Source: an uncultured Oscillospiraceae bacterium (GTDB taxonomy: Bacteria; Bacillota; Clostridia; Oscillospirales; Ruminococcaceae). From it: a DNA stretch of 24,198 bases. Made by a program: the position numbers and the translations under genes. Shown here one piece after another: positions 14,808 to 22,556 of the stretch (its first letter is position 1; each line of letters starts with the position of its first letter). The DNA lies in the NCBI GenBank assembly GCA_900553955.1, contig USFO01000012.1:1-24198 (forward strand), given 5' to 3'. Under the pieces are notes generated by a model. That model had not been told where the DNA came from. It was given only the letters and a program-made list of their open reading frames with translations, and did not search any database.

Positions 14808-15380
14808 ATGAATTTGGAAGAACTCCGCTCCGAATGTCTTAACTGCCAAAAGTGCAAGCTTTGCACCACCCGCACTAACGTTGTTTTCGGCGTGGGAAGC
14901 CCCAACGCCGACGTACTGTTCATCGGCGAAGGCCCCGGCGAAAACGAGGATCTACGCGGCGAACCTTTCGTCGGCCGCGGCGGAATACTGCTTGATAAAA
15001 TGCTTGAGGTTGTTGACCTTTCCCGCAAAAGCAATATTTATATTGCAAATATGGTCAAATGCCGCCCGCCGCAAAATCGCGACCCCGAGGAAGAAGAGGT
15101 TGCCGCCTGCCGCGAATGGCTCCGCACCCAGATTGAGCTTATCGACCCGAAAATCATTGTCTGCCTTGGCAGAGTAGCTGCCATTCGCTTCATCGACCCG
15201 AATTTTAAGGTGACGAAAGAGCATGGCAATTTCATTGAAAAGGACGGTCGCCTTGTTATGGGAACGTTCCACCCGGCGGCACTTCTTCGCAACCCGCGTA
15301 ACAAGCCCGACGCTATGGAGGACTTCTTTGCCCTTCAGTCGAAGATAAAAGAAATTTGTCCCGAAACTTATTCTCTCTGA
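14808..15380 (+). CDS. Type-4 (UDGa) uracil-DNA glycosylase
   Basis: This base excision repair enzyme removes uracil from DNA and carries a 4Fe-4S cluster. The 190-residue product has GEGPGENEDLRGEPFVGRGG (40-59), which is motif A, HPAALLRNP as motif B, and likely cluster cysteines C13, C16, C85 and C101 (NCQKC near the N-terminus, then MVKC and VAAC 16 residues apart). I chose the ATG at 14808 because CCGGAGG lies about 10 nt upstream; a longer in-frame ATG at 14736 lies upstream of the promoter. It has its own promoter and a terminator. Confidence 0.95.
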   Translation: MNLEELRSECLNCQKCKLCTTRTNVVFGVGSPNADVLFIGEGPGENEDLRGEPFVGRGGILLDKMLEVVDLSRKSNIYIANMVKCRPPQNRDPEEEEVAACREWLRTQIELIDPKIIVCLGRVAAIRFIDPNFKVTKEHGNFIEKDGRLVMGTFHPAALLRNPRNKPDAMEDFFALQSKIKEICPETYSL

Positions 15381-15402
15381 TTTTTTTCGACCAAAAAAAT
15401 TT

Positions 15403-15431
15403 GCCCGACCGCAAACGCTGCCGGGCTTTTT
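15403..15431 (+). terminator. Intrinsic terminator after the glycosylase gene
   Basis: GCCCG (15403-15407) pairs with CGGGC (15422-15426), with a partly paired interior, followed by five T residues. On the minus strand it is also followed by a T-rich run and may end the small gene at 15440. Confidence 0.75.
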
Positions 15432-15439
15432 ATCTGCAA

Positions 15440-15652
15440 TTATTTTTTCTTTCCTGTTACGATTATGATTATTCCGACGATAAGGGCAAGAGCGGCAGCG
15501 CCTGCTGCAACATAGACCCAAATCATAAAGTCGCCGCCGGTGTTCATCATTTCTTCAAGTCCTTCAAGCGGAGAAGGTGCGCCGGCATATGCGGTAACGG
15601 AAAACAAAAAAGGCATAACGGCGCACAGCGCGGCAGAAACTATTTTTTTCAT
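15440..15652 (-). CDS. Small secreted, membrane-anchored protein of unknown function
   Basis: The 70-residue product has a signal peptide (MKKIVSAALCAVMPFLFSVTAYA, cleavage after about 23), a short acidic linker (SPLEGLEEMMNTGG), one membrane segment (about 42-66) and a KKK end. This is like the end of a cell-surface protein without its large domain, or a small membrane peptide in its own right. GGGGG lies 6 nt upstream of the ATG and a good promoter lies at 15691-15719, so it is probably expressed. I do not recognise a family. Confidence 0.75.
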   Translation of the reverse strand: MKKIVSAALCAVMPFLFSVTAYAGAPSPLEGLEEMMNTGGDFMIWVYVAAGAAALALIVGIIIIVTGKKK

Positions 15653-15690
15653 CTGTATCCCCCGTTTCTTAAAACTTCTGTTCCAAGTTA

Positions 15691-15719
15691 ATTTTATTCT
15701 TTTTTTGCAGCTATGTCAA
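15691..15719 (-). promoter_or_regulatory. Promoter for the small membrane protein
   Basis: On the minus strand, TTGACA (15714-15719), a 17-nt spacer and TAAAAT (15691-15696), about 32 nt upstream of the predicted transcript's ATG at 15652. Confidence 0.7.
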
Positions 15720-15813
15720 CTGCAAAATTAGTAAATTCATTTTTAATCTCTTTTATATTGTGTCGTTTTGTGGTAGAATTGTTGCAGTGAAAAAAATTTT
15801 TTCGGAGGTTATT

Positions 15814-17715
15814 ATGCCCTTTTTGCCGATAAACCGTGAAGATATGAAAAAACTCGGCTGGAACGAGGTGGATTTCATCTTCGTGACCGGCGACGCCTAT
15901 GTGGATCATCCCTCATTCGGCGCAGCAATTCTCTCCCGCCTGCTGGAAAGCCGGGGGTACCGCGTGGCGGTGCTTGCTCAGCCAAACTGGAAAGATAATT
16001 TTGATTTTACCAAGTTTGGAAAGCCGCGCTTAGGCTTTTTCGTCACCGCAGGCAACCTTGATTCCATGGTCGCCCATTATACCGTGGCAAAGCGCCGCCG
16101 TCACGACGACGCATATTCGCCGGGAAAAAAAGCCGGTCTGCGGCCGGACAGAGCCGTTACCGTTTACAGCAAAAAAATCAAATCAATTTATCCCGACAGC
16201 CCGGTTATCATAGGCGGAATAGAGGCCTCTCTGCGGCGGTTCGCCCACTATGACTACTGGAGCAACAAGGTTCTGCCCTCCGTTTTGGTGGATTCCGGCG
16301 CGGATTTACTTTCCTTCGGCATGGGCGAACGTCAAACTCTCGAAATTGCCGAAAGGCTTGCCGCCGGAGAGCCTGTTTCCGAAATGCGGAATATTCGCGG
16401 AACCTGCTATCTCGTTCCCGTGCGGGAATATGAGCCGGGTCCCGCAGTGGAATGTCCCTCCTACGAAAAGGTCTGCGAAAGCAAGCGGGAATATGCCGTA
16501 GCCTGCCGCAAGGAGCAGGACGAACAGGATCATATCCGCGGCAAGCGCGTTATTCAGCGCCACGGCAGCCTTATGCTCGTGCAGAACCCGCCCGCCGCCG
16601 TCCTAACCCGCGAGGAGCTGGACGAGGTCTATGACCTGCCGTACATGCGTGATTTTCACCCTGTTTATGCCAAGGCGGGCGGCGTGCCAGCCATTGACGA
16701 AGTGCTTTTCTCCATCACTCACAACCGAGGCTGCTTCGGCGGATGCAATTTCTGTTCTCTTGCGTTCCATCAGGGACGCTATGTTACCTCCCGCAGCAAG
16801 GAATCCGTCATAAAGGAAGCCAAGCTTATGACCGCCGACCCGCGTTTTAAGGGCTACATTCACGATGTGGGCGGTCCTTCGGCAGATTTCCGCCGCCCTG
16901 CCTGCGATAAGCAGATAAAGCTCGGTCTTTGTCCCGGAAAAAAGTGCCTTGCACCGACCCCCTGCCCCGCGCTGGTTGCCGACCACAGCGAATATCTCGA
17001 AATTCTTCGGGAGCTGCGTGCCCTTCCCAAAGTCAAGGCGGTTTTCATCCGCTCCGGCATACGCTACGACTATGTTATGGCGGACAAGGACGACTCCTTC
17101 TTCAAGGATTTGGTCAAATACCATGTCAGCGGCCACCTTAAGGTTGCGCCGGAGCATTGCAGCGCCGGTGTTCTCGACCTGATGGGCAAGCCGCATATTG
17201 AAGCTTACCTAAAATTCCAAAGCCGCTTTATGGAGCTTACCCGCTCCGCCAAAAAAGAACAGTACCTTGTGCCGTACCTTATGTCCTCCCACCCGGGCAG
17301 CACTATAAAGGACGCTGTCGCCGTGGCGCAGTTCCTCAAAAAATACAGCCTCCGCCCGGAGCAGGTACAGGACTTTTACCCCACGCCGGGAACGGTTTCC
17401 ACCTGTATGTTCTACACGGGGCTTGACCCATATACTCTTAAAGAGGTCTATGTTCCCACCCACCCGGAGGAAAAAGCCATGCAGCGCGCGCTTTTGCAAT
17501 ACTTCGTGCCGGATAACGCCGACACCGTGCGCAAGGCGCTTCACAAAGCACACCGGGACGATCTTATCGGAAACGGCGAAAACTGCCTTGTGCGCGAAGA
17601 TTTCCGCGCAAAGAATATCGCCGACAAAAACGGACATTTTTATCCAAAAAGCTCCGGTAAAAACGGCGGCAAAAAGCCTCTGGACAGAAACAATAAGAAG
17701 GGAAAGCGGAAATGA
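15814..17715 (+). CDS. YgiQ family radical SAM protein
   Basis: The 633-residue product has an N-terminal domain shared by the family (FVTGDAYVDHPSFGAAILSRLLESRGY), the radical SAM cluster motif RGCFGGCNFCSLAFHQGR (C307, C311, C314), and a long C-terminal part with HVSGHLKVAPEHCS and QDFYPTPGTVSTCMFYTGLDP. The tail is Lys/Arg-rich. YgiQ proteins are widespread and probably modify RNA or protein, but the reaction is not known. CGGAGG lies 5 nt upstream of the ATG at 15814; the earlier in-frame ATG at 15760 has no ribosome site. The stop overlaps the next gene by 4 nt (ATGA). Confidence 0.95.
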   Translation: MPFLPINREDMKKLGWNEVDFIFVTGDAYVDHPSFGAAILSRLLESRGYRVAVLAQPNWKDNFDFTKFGKPRLGFFVTAGNLDSMVAHYTVAKRRRHDDAYSPGKKAGLRPDRAVTVYSKKIKSIYPDSPVIIGGIEASLRRFAHYDYWSNKVLPSVLVDSGADLLSFGMGERQTLEIAERLAAGEPVSEMRNIRGTCYLVPVREYEPGPAVECPSYEKVCESKREYAVACRKEQDEQDHIRGKRVIQRHGSLMLVQNPPAAVLTREELDEVYDLPYMRDFHPVYAKAGGVPAIDEVLFSITHNRGCFGGCNFCSLAFHQGRYVTSRSKESVIKEAKLMTADPRFKGYIHDVGGPSADFRRPACDKQIKLGLCPGKKCLAPTPCPALVADHSEYLEILRELRALPKVKAVFIRSGIRYDYVMADKDDSFFKDLVKYHVSGHLKVAPEHCSAGVLDLMGKPHIEAYLKFQSRFMELTRSAKKEQYLVPYLMSSHPGSTIKDAVAVAQFLKKYSLRPEQVQDFYPTPGTVSTCMFYTGLDPYTLKEVYVPTHPEEKAMQRALLQYFVPDNADTVRKALHKAHRDDLIGNGENCLVREDFRAKNIADKNGHFYPKSSGKNGGKKPLDRNNKKGKRK

Positions 17716-18371
17716 CTTTCTTCGAAATTATTTTGAGTATAATTATAATAGCGGCGGGGTTTTATGGAATGTTCCTCGGCGGATGCATGAAAAATCCGGG
17801 ACACAGCCGCAACCTGTTTTCATATTACACGAACCTCAGCAATATAGCAGTGCTGGTTTATCAGCTCTGCGTGCTTGGGTCGTTCCTTGCGCCGAACAGT
17901 GGATTTTATTTTGCGGTGCGTAATCCCCTTTTGCAGTACACCATTGCGAACACTATCACAATAACCTTCCTTGTGTACCACTTTGTGCTTTTTCCCACGG
18001 TTAAAAAACATAAGGAGGCGCTGACCGACGCGGAAAAATCCGGCGGAGCCATCACCCCCAACAATCTTTGTGTTCACTATATCGTGCCGCTTGCCTCCCT
18101 GCTGTTCTGGCTGCTGTTCGGCAGCAAGGAGCTGCCCTTTTGGTGCGTATTCGCGTGGCTTGCGGTTCCTGCGGGATATTCCCTCTACATTCTGCTGCGC
18201 GCCGCCCTCGGAATAAACATCTACGAAAAGGATACCCCCTACCCCTATTTTTTCATTGACCGCAGACTCGTCGGAACAAAATGCTTTATTCGGAACCTGT
18301 CTCTTTCGTTTTTGGCGTTCTTCGCTCTCGGACTTATCACCTACGGAGTGAGCGGTCTTCATTTCCTGTAA
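17712..18371 (+). CDS. Pr6Pr family multi-pass membrane protein
   Basis: The 219-residue product has about six membrane segments. It carries the family pattern NLFSYYTNLSNIAVLVYQ and a late segment with YPYFFID. Pr6Pr (predicted six-pass) proteins are related to the FAR-17a/AIG1 group; some eukaryotic relatives hydrolyse lipids, while bacterial function is unknown. It is translationally coupled to the YgiQ gene through a 4-nt overlap. Its last 13 nt overlap the convergent gtrA gene, including both stop codons, and no terminator separates them. Confidence 0.8.
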   Translation: MTFFEIILSIIIIAAGFYGMFLGGCMKNPGHSRNLFSYYTNLSNIAVLVYQLCVLGSFLAPNSGFYFAVRNPLLQYTIANTITITFLVYHFVLFPTVKKHKEALTDAEKSGGAITPNNLCVHYIVPLASLLFWLLFGSKELPFWCVFAWLAVPAGYSLYILLRAALGINIYEKDTPYPYFFIDRRLVGTKCFIRNLSLSFLAFFALGLITYGVSGLHFL

Positions 18372-18826
18372 AGCAGCAGCTTTTTGGCGAAGAAGTTCCA
18401 GAAAAGCACTATGATTGCGGCAACTGCTTTTGAAATCATGTAGTACCAGCTCAGCTTTTCGGTGAATAGCCACATCAAGCCCTCCGTCATGGCAAGCCCC
18501 GTTACCGCCACCACGGCGAACACTATCATTTCCTTCGCTTTCTCGGCTCCGTCGGTCTTTTTTTGGAACACGAGGAGCTTTGAAAGGGCATAGTTCACCC
18601 AAAGCCCCGCAAGGAACGAAATCGTTCCGGAAATAAGATAATGCACCCCTGCCTCCGTAATCAGATGCAAAAGCACATAGTCCGCCAAAAAGGAAGCTCC
18701 GCCGACGAATATATATCTGAAGAACTGCATAAACCCGTCATCGGTGGGTTCTATGAACAGCGCTTTGAAATTGCCCTTGAAAAGCAGCGAAAAAAACTTT
18801 TTTATGAAATTTATTAAATCCTTCAA
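18359..18826 (-). CDS. gtrA: GtrA family membrane protein
   Basis: The 155-residue product has four membrane segments typical of GtrA, with the family start FFRYIFVGGASFLADYVLLHLI and NYALSKLLVFQKK. GtrA proteins are thought to flip or position polyprenyl-phosphate-linked sugars for GtrB-type transferases in wall or O-antigen glycosylation. The GtrB-like partner lies 800 nt away on the other strand (19632). The start is TTG at 18824-18826, with GAGG 9 nt upstream. A promoter with TTGATT and TAGAAT (18857-18885) overlaps the divergent promoter of the pseudouridine synthase gene. Confidence 0.92.
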   Translation of the reverse strand: MKDLINFIKKFFSLLFKGNFKALFIEPTDDGFMQFFRYIFVGGASFLADYVLLHLITEAGVHYLISGTISFLAGLWVNYALSKLLVFQKKTDGAEKAKEMIVFAVVAVTGLAMTEGLMWLFTEKLSWYYMISKAVAAIIVLFWNFFAKKLLLYRK

Positions 18827-18831
18827 TTTCG

Positions 18832-18859
18832 TTTACCTCGGTTTTTAATTTACTATATT
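18832..18859 (+). promoter_or_regulatory. Promoter for the pseudouridine synthase operon
   Basis: TTTACC (18832-18837), a 16-nt spacer and TATATT (18854-18859). The predicted start near 18866 lies downstream of the in-frame ATG at 18862, which therefore cannot be the start codon if this promoter is used. Confidence 0.5.
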
Positions 18860-18885
18860 CTATGCCTTTTCGCGGCAGAAATCAA
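18857..18885 (-). promoter_or_regulatory. Promoter for gtrA, overlapping the divergent promoter
   Basis: On the minus strand, TTGATT (18880-18885), a 17-nt spacer and TAGAAT (18857-18862). Its -10 box shares three positions with the plus-strand -10 box. Confidence 0.5.
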
Positions 18886-18924
18886 CCCTGTGCGAAACGG
18901 CGGCGCGAAAGGAGGTTCTTTGCC

Positions 18925-19626
18925 ACGGAGCGCCTTGACAAATACATAGCGGACAGAACCGACCTTTCGAGAAAGGAAGTAAAATCCGCCATATCTCACG
19001 GAGAAGCCGCCGTAAACGGCTCCGTTATAAAGCTTACCGATTATAAAGTGCGGGAAAACGACGAAATTCTTCTTCGCGGCAACAAAATAAGCAAAAATAA
19101 ACACATATATATTGTACTGAACAAACCGAAAGGCTATGTTTCCGCAACGGAGGACACAAATCAGCGCACGGTTTTGGAGCTTGTTCCGCGCGAGCTTTTC
19201 CGCAAGGGGCTTTTCCCCGCCGGAAGACTTGACAAGGACACCACCGGGCTTATGATTATAACGGACGACGGCGATTTTGCCCACCGCATACTTTCGCCGA
19301 AAAAGCATGTTCGCAAAAGCTACGCCGTAACGCTGGATATTCCCGTAACCGCAGAGATGAAGGATGCCTTTGAAAGCGGAGTGGCTCTTTCCGACGGAGT
19401 ATGCAAGCCCGCAGGGCTTGAGCTTGGCGGGAAATATGACTGCACCGTAACCCTTTTTGAAGGAAGATACCACCAGATTAAAAGAATGTTCGGCTGCTTC
19501 GGCGCAAAGGTTACGGAGCTGAAGCGGCTTTCCATGGGAGGCTTTTTTCTCCCTGAGGAGCTTCCCGAGGGACAGTGCCGGGAGCTTTCGGCAAACGAAC
19601 TTGATTTGATTGAGAAAGACAGGTGA
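18925..19626 (+). CDS. RsuA/RluB-family pseudouridine synthase, probably starting at an ACG codon
   Basis: The product converts a uridine in rRNA to pseudouridine. It has an S4 RNA-binding domain (ERLDKYIADRTDLSRKEVK, then AAVNG), then the catalytic domain with LNKPKGYVSA, the catalytic Asp in AGRLDKDTTGL (Asp103 from the chosen start) and EGRYHQIKRMFG. Homologues begin M-E-R-L-D-K. Here the matching codon is ACG at 18925, with a perfect AAAGGAGG 9 nt upstream. The upstream in-frame ATG (18862) would place the ribosome site inside the coding region and lies right behind the -10 box. The target could be 16S (RsuA) or 23S rRNA (RluB/E/F); I cannot decide. Confidence 0.92.
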   Translation, partial: TERLDKYIADRTDLSRKEVKSAISHGEAAVNGSVIKLTDYKVRENDEILLRGNKISKNKHIYIVLNKPKGYVSATEDTNQRTVLELVPRELFRKGLFPAGRLDKDTTGLMIITDDGDFAHRILSPKKHVRKSYAVTLDIPVTAEMKDAFESGVALSDGVCKPAGLELGGKYDCTVTLFEGRYHQIKRMFGCFGAKVTELKRLSMGGFFLPEELPEGQCRELSANELDLIEKDR

Positions 19627-19631
19627 CATAA

Positions 19632-20573
19632 ATGATTCTTTACACCGTAGTACCCTGCTACAACGAGGAGGACGCTCTGCCGGAAACCGTGCGAATTCTT
19701 TCCGACAAATATTTCACTCTTATGCGAAAGGGTATGATTTCCGAGGAAAGCAGAATTCTGCTTGTGGACGATGGTTCCTCCGACGATACATGGAATATGA
19801 TTCGCGAATACCACGACAAAAAGCCTATTTTCTGCGGACTGAAGCTCTCTCGCAACCGCGGTCACCAAAACGCCCTTTATGCAGGACTTATGGCGGCGGC
19901 TCCCCACTGTGACGCTGCTATTTCCATAGACGCCGACCTTCAGGACGATGTGGACGCCATTGACCAGATGATAGTGAAGTTCGATGACGGCTACGACATT
20001 GTTTACGGCGTGCGGAACAAACGCGACAGCGACAAATTTATGAAGCGCTTTACCGCGGAGGGCTATTACAAGATAATGCGGCTATGCGGTGCTCAGATTA
20101 TTTTCAATCACGCGGATTTCCGCCTGATGAGCCGCCGCGCCATCGAGGCTCTTTCCGAATTTGAGGAAGTGAACCTTTTCCTGCGGGGAATGGTTCCCAT
20201 GATAGGTTATAAATCCGGCGTTGTTTTTTACGAACGCCGCGAACGCCGCGCCGGAGAGAGCAAATACACCATAAAGAAGATGCTCGACCTTGCGTGGAAC
20301 GGCATAACCTCGTTCAGCACCCGCCCCATTGAGATGATTTTCGGAGCGGGCGTGCTCATGGCGGCGCTGTCCGTGCTCACCATGCTCATAATGCTAATTT
20401 TGAGCATCGCAGGCGTGCTCAAGGACTCAACGGGTTGGATAATCGCCTCGATATTCCTCTGCGGCGGAACGAACCTTGCCGCCGTCGGCGTGGTGGGTGA
20501 ATATGTGGGCAAGGCGTATCTTGAAACCAAGCACCGCCCGAAATATTTTATCGAGGAAGAACTGATTGCGTGA
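19632..20573 (+). CDS. GtrB/DPM1-like family 2 glycosyltransferase
   Basis: The 313-residue product has the GT-A fold start YTVVPCYNEEDALPETV, LLVDDGSSDDTW, the sugar-nucleotide and metal motif SIDADLQDD, the acceptor region HADFRLMSRRAIEAL and RRAGESKYTIKKM, and two C-terminal membrane segments (about 235-260 and 268-292). This is the architecture of GtrB/CsbB-type enzymes that load a sugar onto polyprenyl phosphate at the cytoplasmic face. AGGTGA lies 6 nt upstream of the ATG, 5 nt past the pseudouridine synthase stop. GtrA at 18359-18826 is a likely partner despite the opposite strand. Confidence 0.95.
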   Translation: MILYTVVPCYNEEDALPETVRILSDKYFTLMRKGMISEESRILLVDDGSSDDTWNMIREYHDKKPIFCGLKLSRNRGHQNALYAGLMAAAPHCDAAISIDADLQDDVDAIDQMIVKFDDGYDIVYGVRNKRDSDKFMKRFTAEGYYKIMRLCGAQIIFNHADFRLMSRRAIEALSEFEEVNLFLRGMVPMIGYKSGVVFYERRERRAGESKYTIKKMLDLAWNGITSFSTRPIEMIFGAGVLMAALSVLTMLIMLILSIAGVLKDSTGWIIASIFLCGGTNLAAVGVVGEYVGKAYLETKHRPKYFIEEELIA

Positions 20574-21232
20574 GCACCGAATTTGAAAACAAAAGCTTTG
20601 TGATGTCATACAGCTGCGGAAAGGACAGCACCCTCGCCCTGCACAAAATGCTCGCCCTCGGCGGAGTTCCGACGGCGCTTCTCGTTATGTTTAATTCCGG
20701 CGACGGGCGTTCGTTTTTCCATGGAGCCGGCGGCGCTCTGCTTGAGCGCTACTCCGCGGCGCTGCAAATTCCGCTGCTCTGCGTACCCTCCTGCGGAGAG
20801 GACTATCACCTTGCCATGGAGGAAGCTCTTCGCAAAGCCAAAAAAGCAGGAGCGGAATTCGCCTGCTTCGGGGATATTGACATAGAGGGACACCGAATTT
20901 GGGGAGAAGAACGCTGCAGGAATGCGGGGCTTTCAGCTCTGTACCCACTTTGGCACGCAAACAGAGAGGAAAATGCCCGGGAGGTTATAAATCTCGGCTA
21001 CAAATGCGTTATCAAGTCCGTTAACAATACAAAGCTTCCGAAAAGTATGCTCGGTAAAATCCTCGACGAAGCCCTGCTTGAGGAAATGGCTCAATGTGGC
21101 ATAGATGTTTGCGGTGAAAACGGTGAATACCATACCCTTGTCGTGGACGGACCCATTTTCCGCTCACCCATTCAATATACCGCCGGGAAAATCCTCGATT
21201 TCGGCGAACGTTCGCTTATTGAAATTGAATAA
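20570..21232 (+). CDS. Dph6-like PP-loop ATP pyrophosphatase (diphthine-ammonia ligase family)
   Basis: The 220-residue product has the PP-loop SYSCGKDSTLAL (about 13-24) and the family motif GENGEYHTLVVDGPIF near the C-terminus, the hallmark of the MJ0570/Dph6 group. In eukaryotes and archaea Dph6 makes diphthamide on elongation factor 2; bacteria lack diphthamide, so this enzyme must act on something else. The start is GTG at 20570, overlapping the glycosyltransferase stop (GTGA). The shared operon with a glycosyltransferase gives no clear substrate. A terminator follows within 11 nt. Confidence 0.9.
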   Translation: MSTEFENKSFVMSYSCGKDSTLALHKMLALGGVPTALLVMFNSGDGRSFFHGAGGALLERYSAALQIPLLCVPSCGEDYHLAMEEALRKAKKAGAEFACFGDIDIEGHRIWGEERCRNAGLSALYPLWHANREENAREVINLGYKCVIKSVNNTKLPKSMLGKILDEALLEEMAQCGIDVCGENGEYHTLVVDGPIFRSPIQYTAGKILDFGERSLIEIE

Positions 21233-21242
21233 TTGAACAGCA

Positions 21243-21280
21243 AAACGCTTCGTATGGCAAATCCATACGAAGCGTTTTTA
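21243..21280. terminator. Bidirectional intrinsic terminator
   Basis: AAACGCTTCGTATGG pairs with CCATACGAAGCGTTT around a short A-rich loop, followed by T residues on the plus strand and, with A residues preceding it, usable from the minus strand. It separates the convergent Dph6-like and aldo/keto reductase genes. Confidence 0.93.
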
Positions 21281-22306
21281 TTAAACGGTGATTTCTCCCG
21301 CCAGTATTCTTTTGTAGTCCTCGTAGTTCTTCACAAGCAGCTCCGGGATGTTCAGCGAATAGGGGCATTTCTTCATGCAGGCGCCGCAGTGAAGGCAGTT
21401 TTCCGTCTTCTTCATCTCCGCCTGCATCTTTTCGCCCAGCCAGTTCGCCGAGGGAGCGCGCCGCACCATAAGGGACATTCTCGCGCAGTCCGGTATGCTT
21501 ATTCCCGCGGGACAGGGCATACAGTAGCCGCAGCCGCGGCAGAAATCCCCCGCAAGGGAAGCTTTGTCCTTTGCGATAATCTCCTGTATCTCCTCCGTCA
21601 TCTCCGGCGGGTTCTCCATATAGCTCAAGAACTCCTCAAGCTCGCTCATGCGCTGAATTCCCCATATAGGCAGAACATTGTCGTACTGCGCGATATAGGC
21701 GTATGCCGCGGCGGAGCTGTTTATAAGCCCGCCAGCCAGCGCTTTCATTGCTATGAAGCCCACATTGTGCTCCCGGCAGGTTCTCACAAGCTCTATTTCC
21801 TGTTCGCCGGAAAGGTAGCTGAACGGAAATTGCAGCGTTTCATAAAGGCCGGATTTTGCCGCCTCCATGGCCACGCCGATTTTGTGGGCGGTTATGCCGA
21901 TATGCCTTATCATTCCGCGCTTTTTCGCCTCAAGCATACACTCATACATTCCGGTGCCGTCGCCGGGCGCAAAGCACTGCGGCGCCATATGGAACTGATA
22001 AATATCAAGATAATCCGTGCGGAGATTTTTAAGGGTAGTTTCAAGATCCTCCCAAAAATCCGCCGGAGTTTTTGCGTGGGTTTTGCTTGCGATATAAATT
22101 TTATCCCGCCGGTCGGAAAGCGCCTCGCCGATTTTCTCCTCGCTGTCGGTATATGCTCTGGCGGTGTCGAAAAACCTCATCCCGCCGTCGTAAGCCCTGC
22201 GGAGAATTTCCACGGCGGTTTCCATATCGTCCCGCTGCACCGGAAGCGCGCCGAAGGCGTTCTGCTCCACCGTAATCCCCGTTGAGCCAAGTGTAACCTT
22301 TGCCAT
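21281..22306 (-). CDS. Aldo/keto reductase with C-terminal 4Fe-4S ferredoxin domain
   Basis: The 341-residue product has the reductase barrel with the usual tetrad (Asp47 in FFDTARAY, Tyr52, Lys75 in IASKTH, His106 in IYQFHM) and IRHIGITAHK. The C-terminal part has two cluster motifs, CRGCGYCMPCPAGI and CLHCGACMKKCPYSL. The fusion is common in Clostridia and suggests electron transfer between ferredoxin-type carriers and a carbonyl substrate; no substrate is known. I chose the ATG at 22306 (MAKVTLGSTG) because AAGAGTGA lies close upstream; an in-frame ATG at 22336, also reading MAK, has no ribosome site. It is transcribed alone. Confidence 0.94.
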   Translation of the reverse strand: MAKVTLGSTGITVEQNAFGALPVQRDDMETAVEILRRAYDGGMRFFDTARAYTDSEEKIGEALSDRRDKIYIASKTHAKTPADFWEDLETTLKNLRTDYLDIYQFHMAPQCFAPGDGTGMYECMLEAKKRGMIRHIGITAHKIGVAMEAAKSGLYETLQFPFSYLSGEQEIELVRTCREHNVGFIAMKALAGGLINSSAAAYAYIAQYDNVLPIWGIQRMSELEEFLSYMENPPEMTEEIQEIIAKDKASLAGDFCRGCGYCMPCPAGISIPDCARMSLMVRRAPSANWLGEKMQAEMKKTENCLHCGACMKKCPYSLNIPELLVKNYEDYKRILAGEITV

Positions 22307-22472
22307 AGTATCACTCTTTTCCGTTATTTTTGCCATAGAACAATATTAGCACGAAGCCGCCTCCGGTGCAAGAGAAATATTTCTATCGTACAATGCAATA
22401 GCATAAAGGCACTTTATCTTTTTAATAATGACAAAGCAATTTAATTACCCGCTCGGAAAAGCAATGTAAAAG

Positions 22473-22501
22473 TTGACAAATACCGTGTTTTGTGTTAATT
22501 T
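22473..22501 (+). promoter_or_regulatory. Possible promoter for the AT-rich membrane protein
   Basis: TTGACA (22473-22478), a 17-nt spacer and a weak -10 TAATTT preceded by TGT, which may act as an extended -10. It lies 55 nt before the ATG. The rest of the 22307-22556 gap shows no ORF or hairpin. Confidence 0.4.
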
Positions 22502-22556
22502 GTTATAAAGATTTTTGATATTTTTTCTCTTATTCCGTAAGAAAAGAGGCTATAGT

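Noticed and set aside
21233..22285. 350-codon open frame on the plus strand
   Set aside because: It is antisense to the aldo/keto reductase and begins inside the terminator of the Dph6-like gene.
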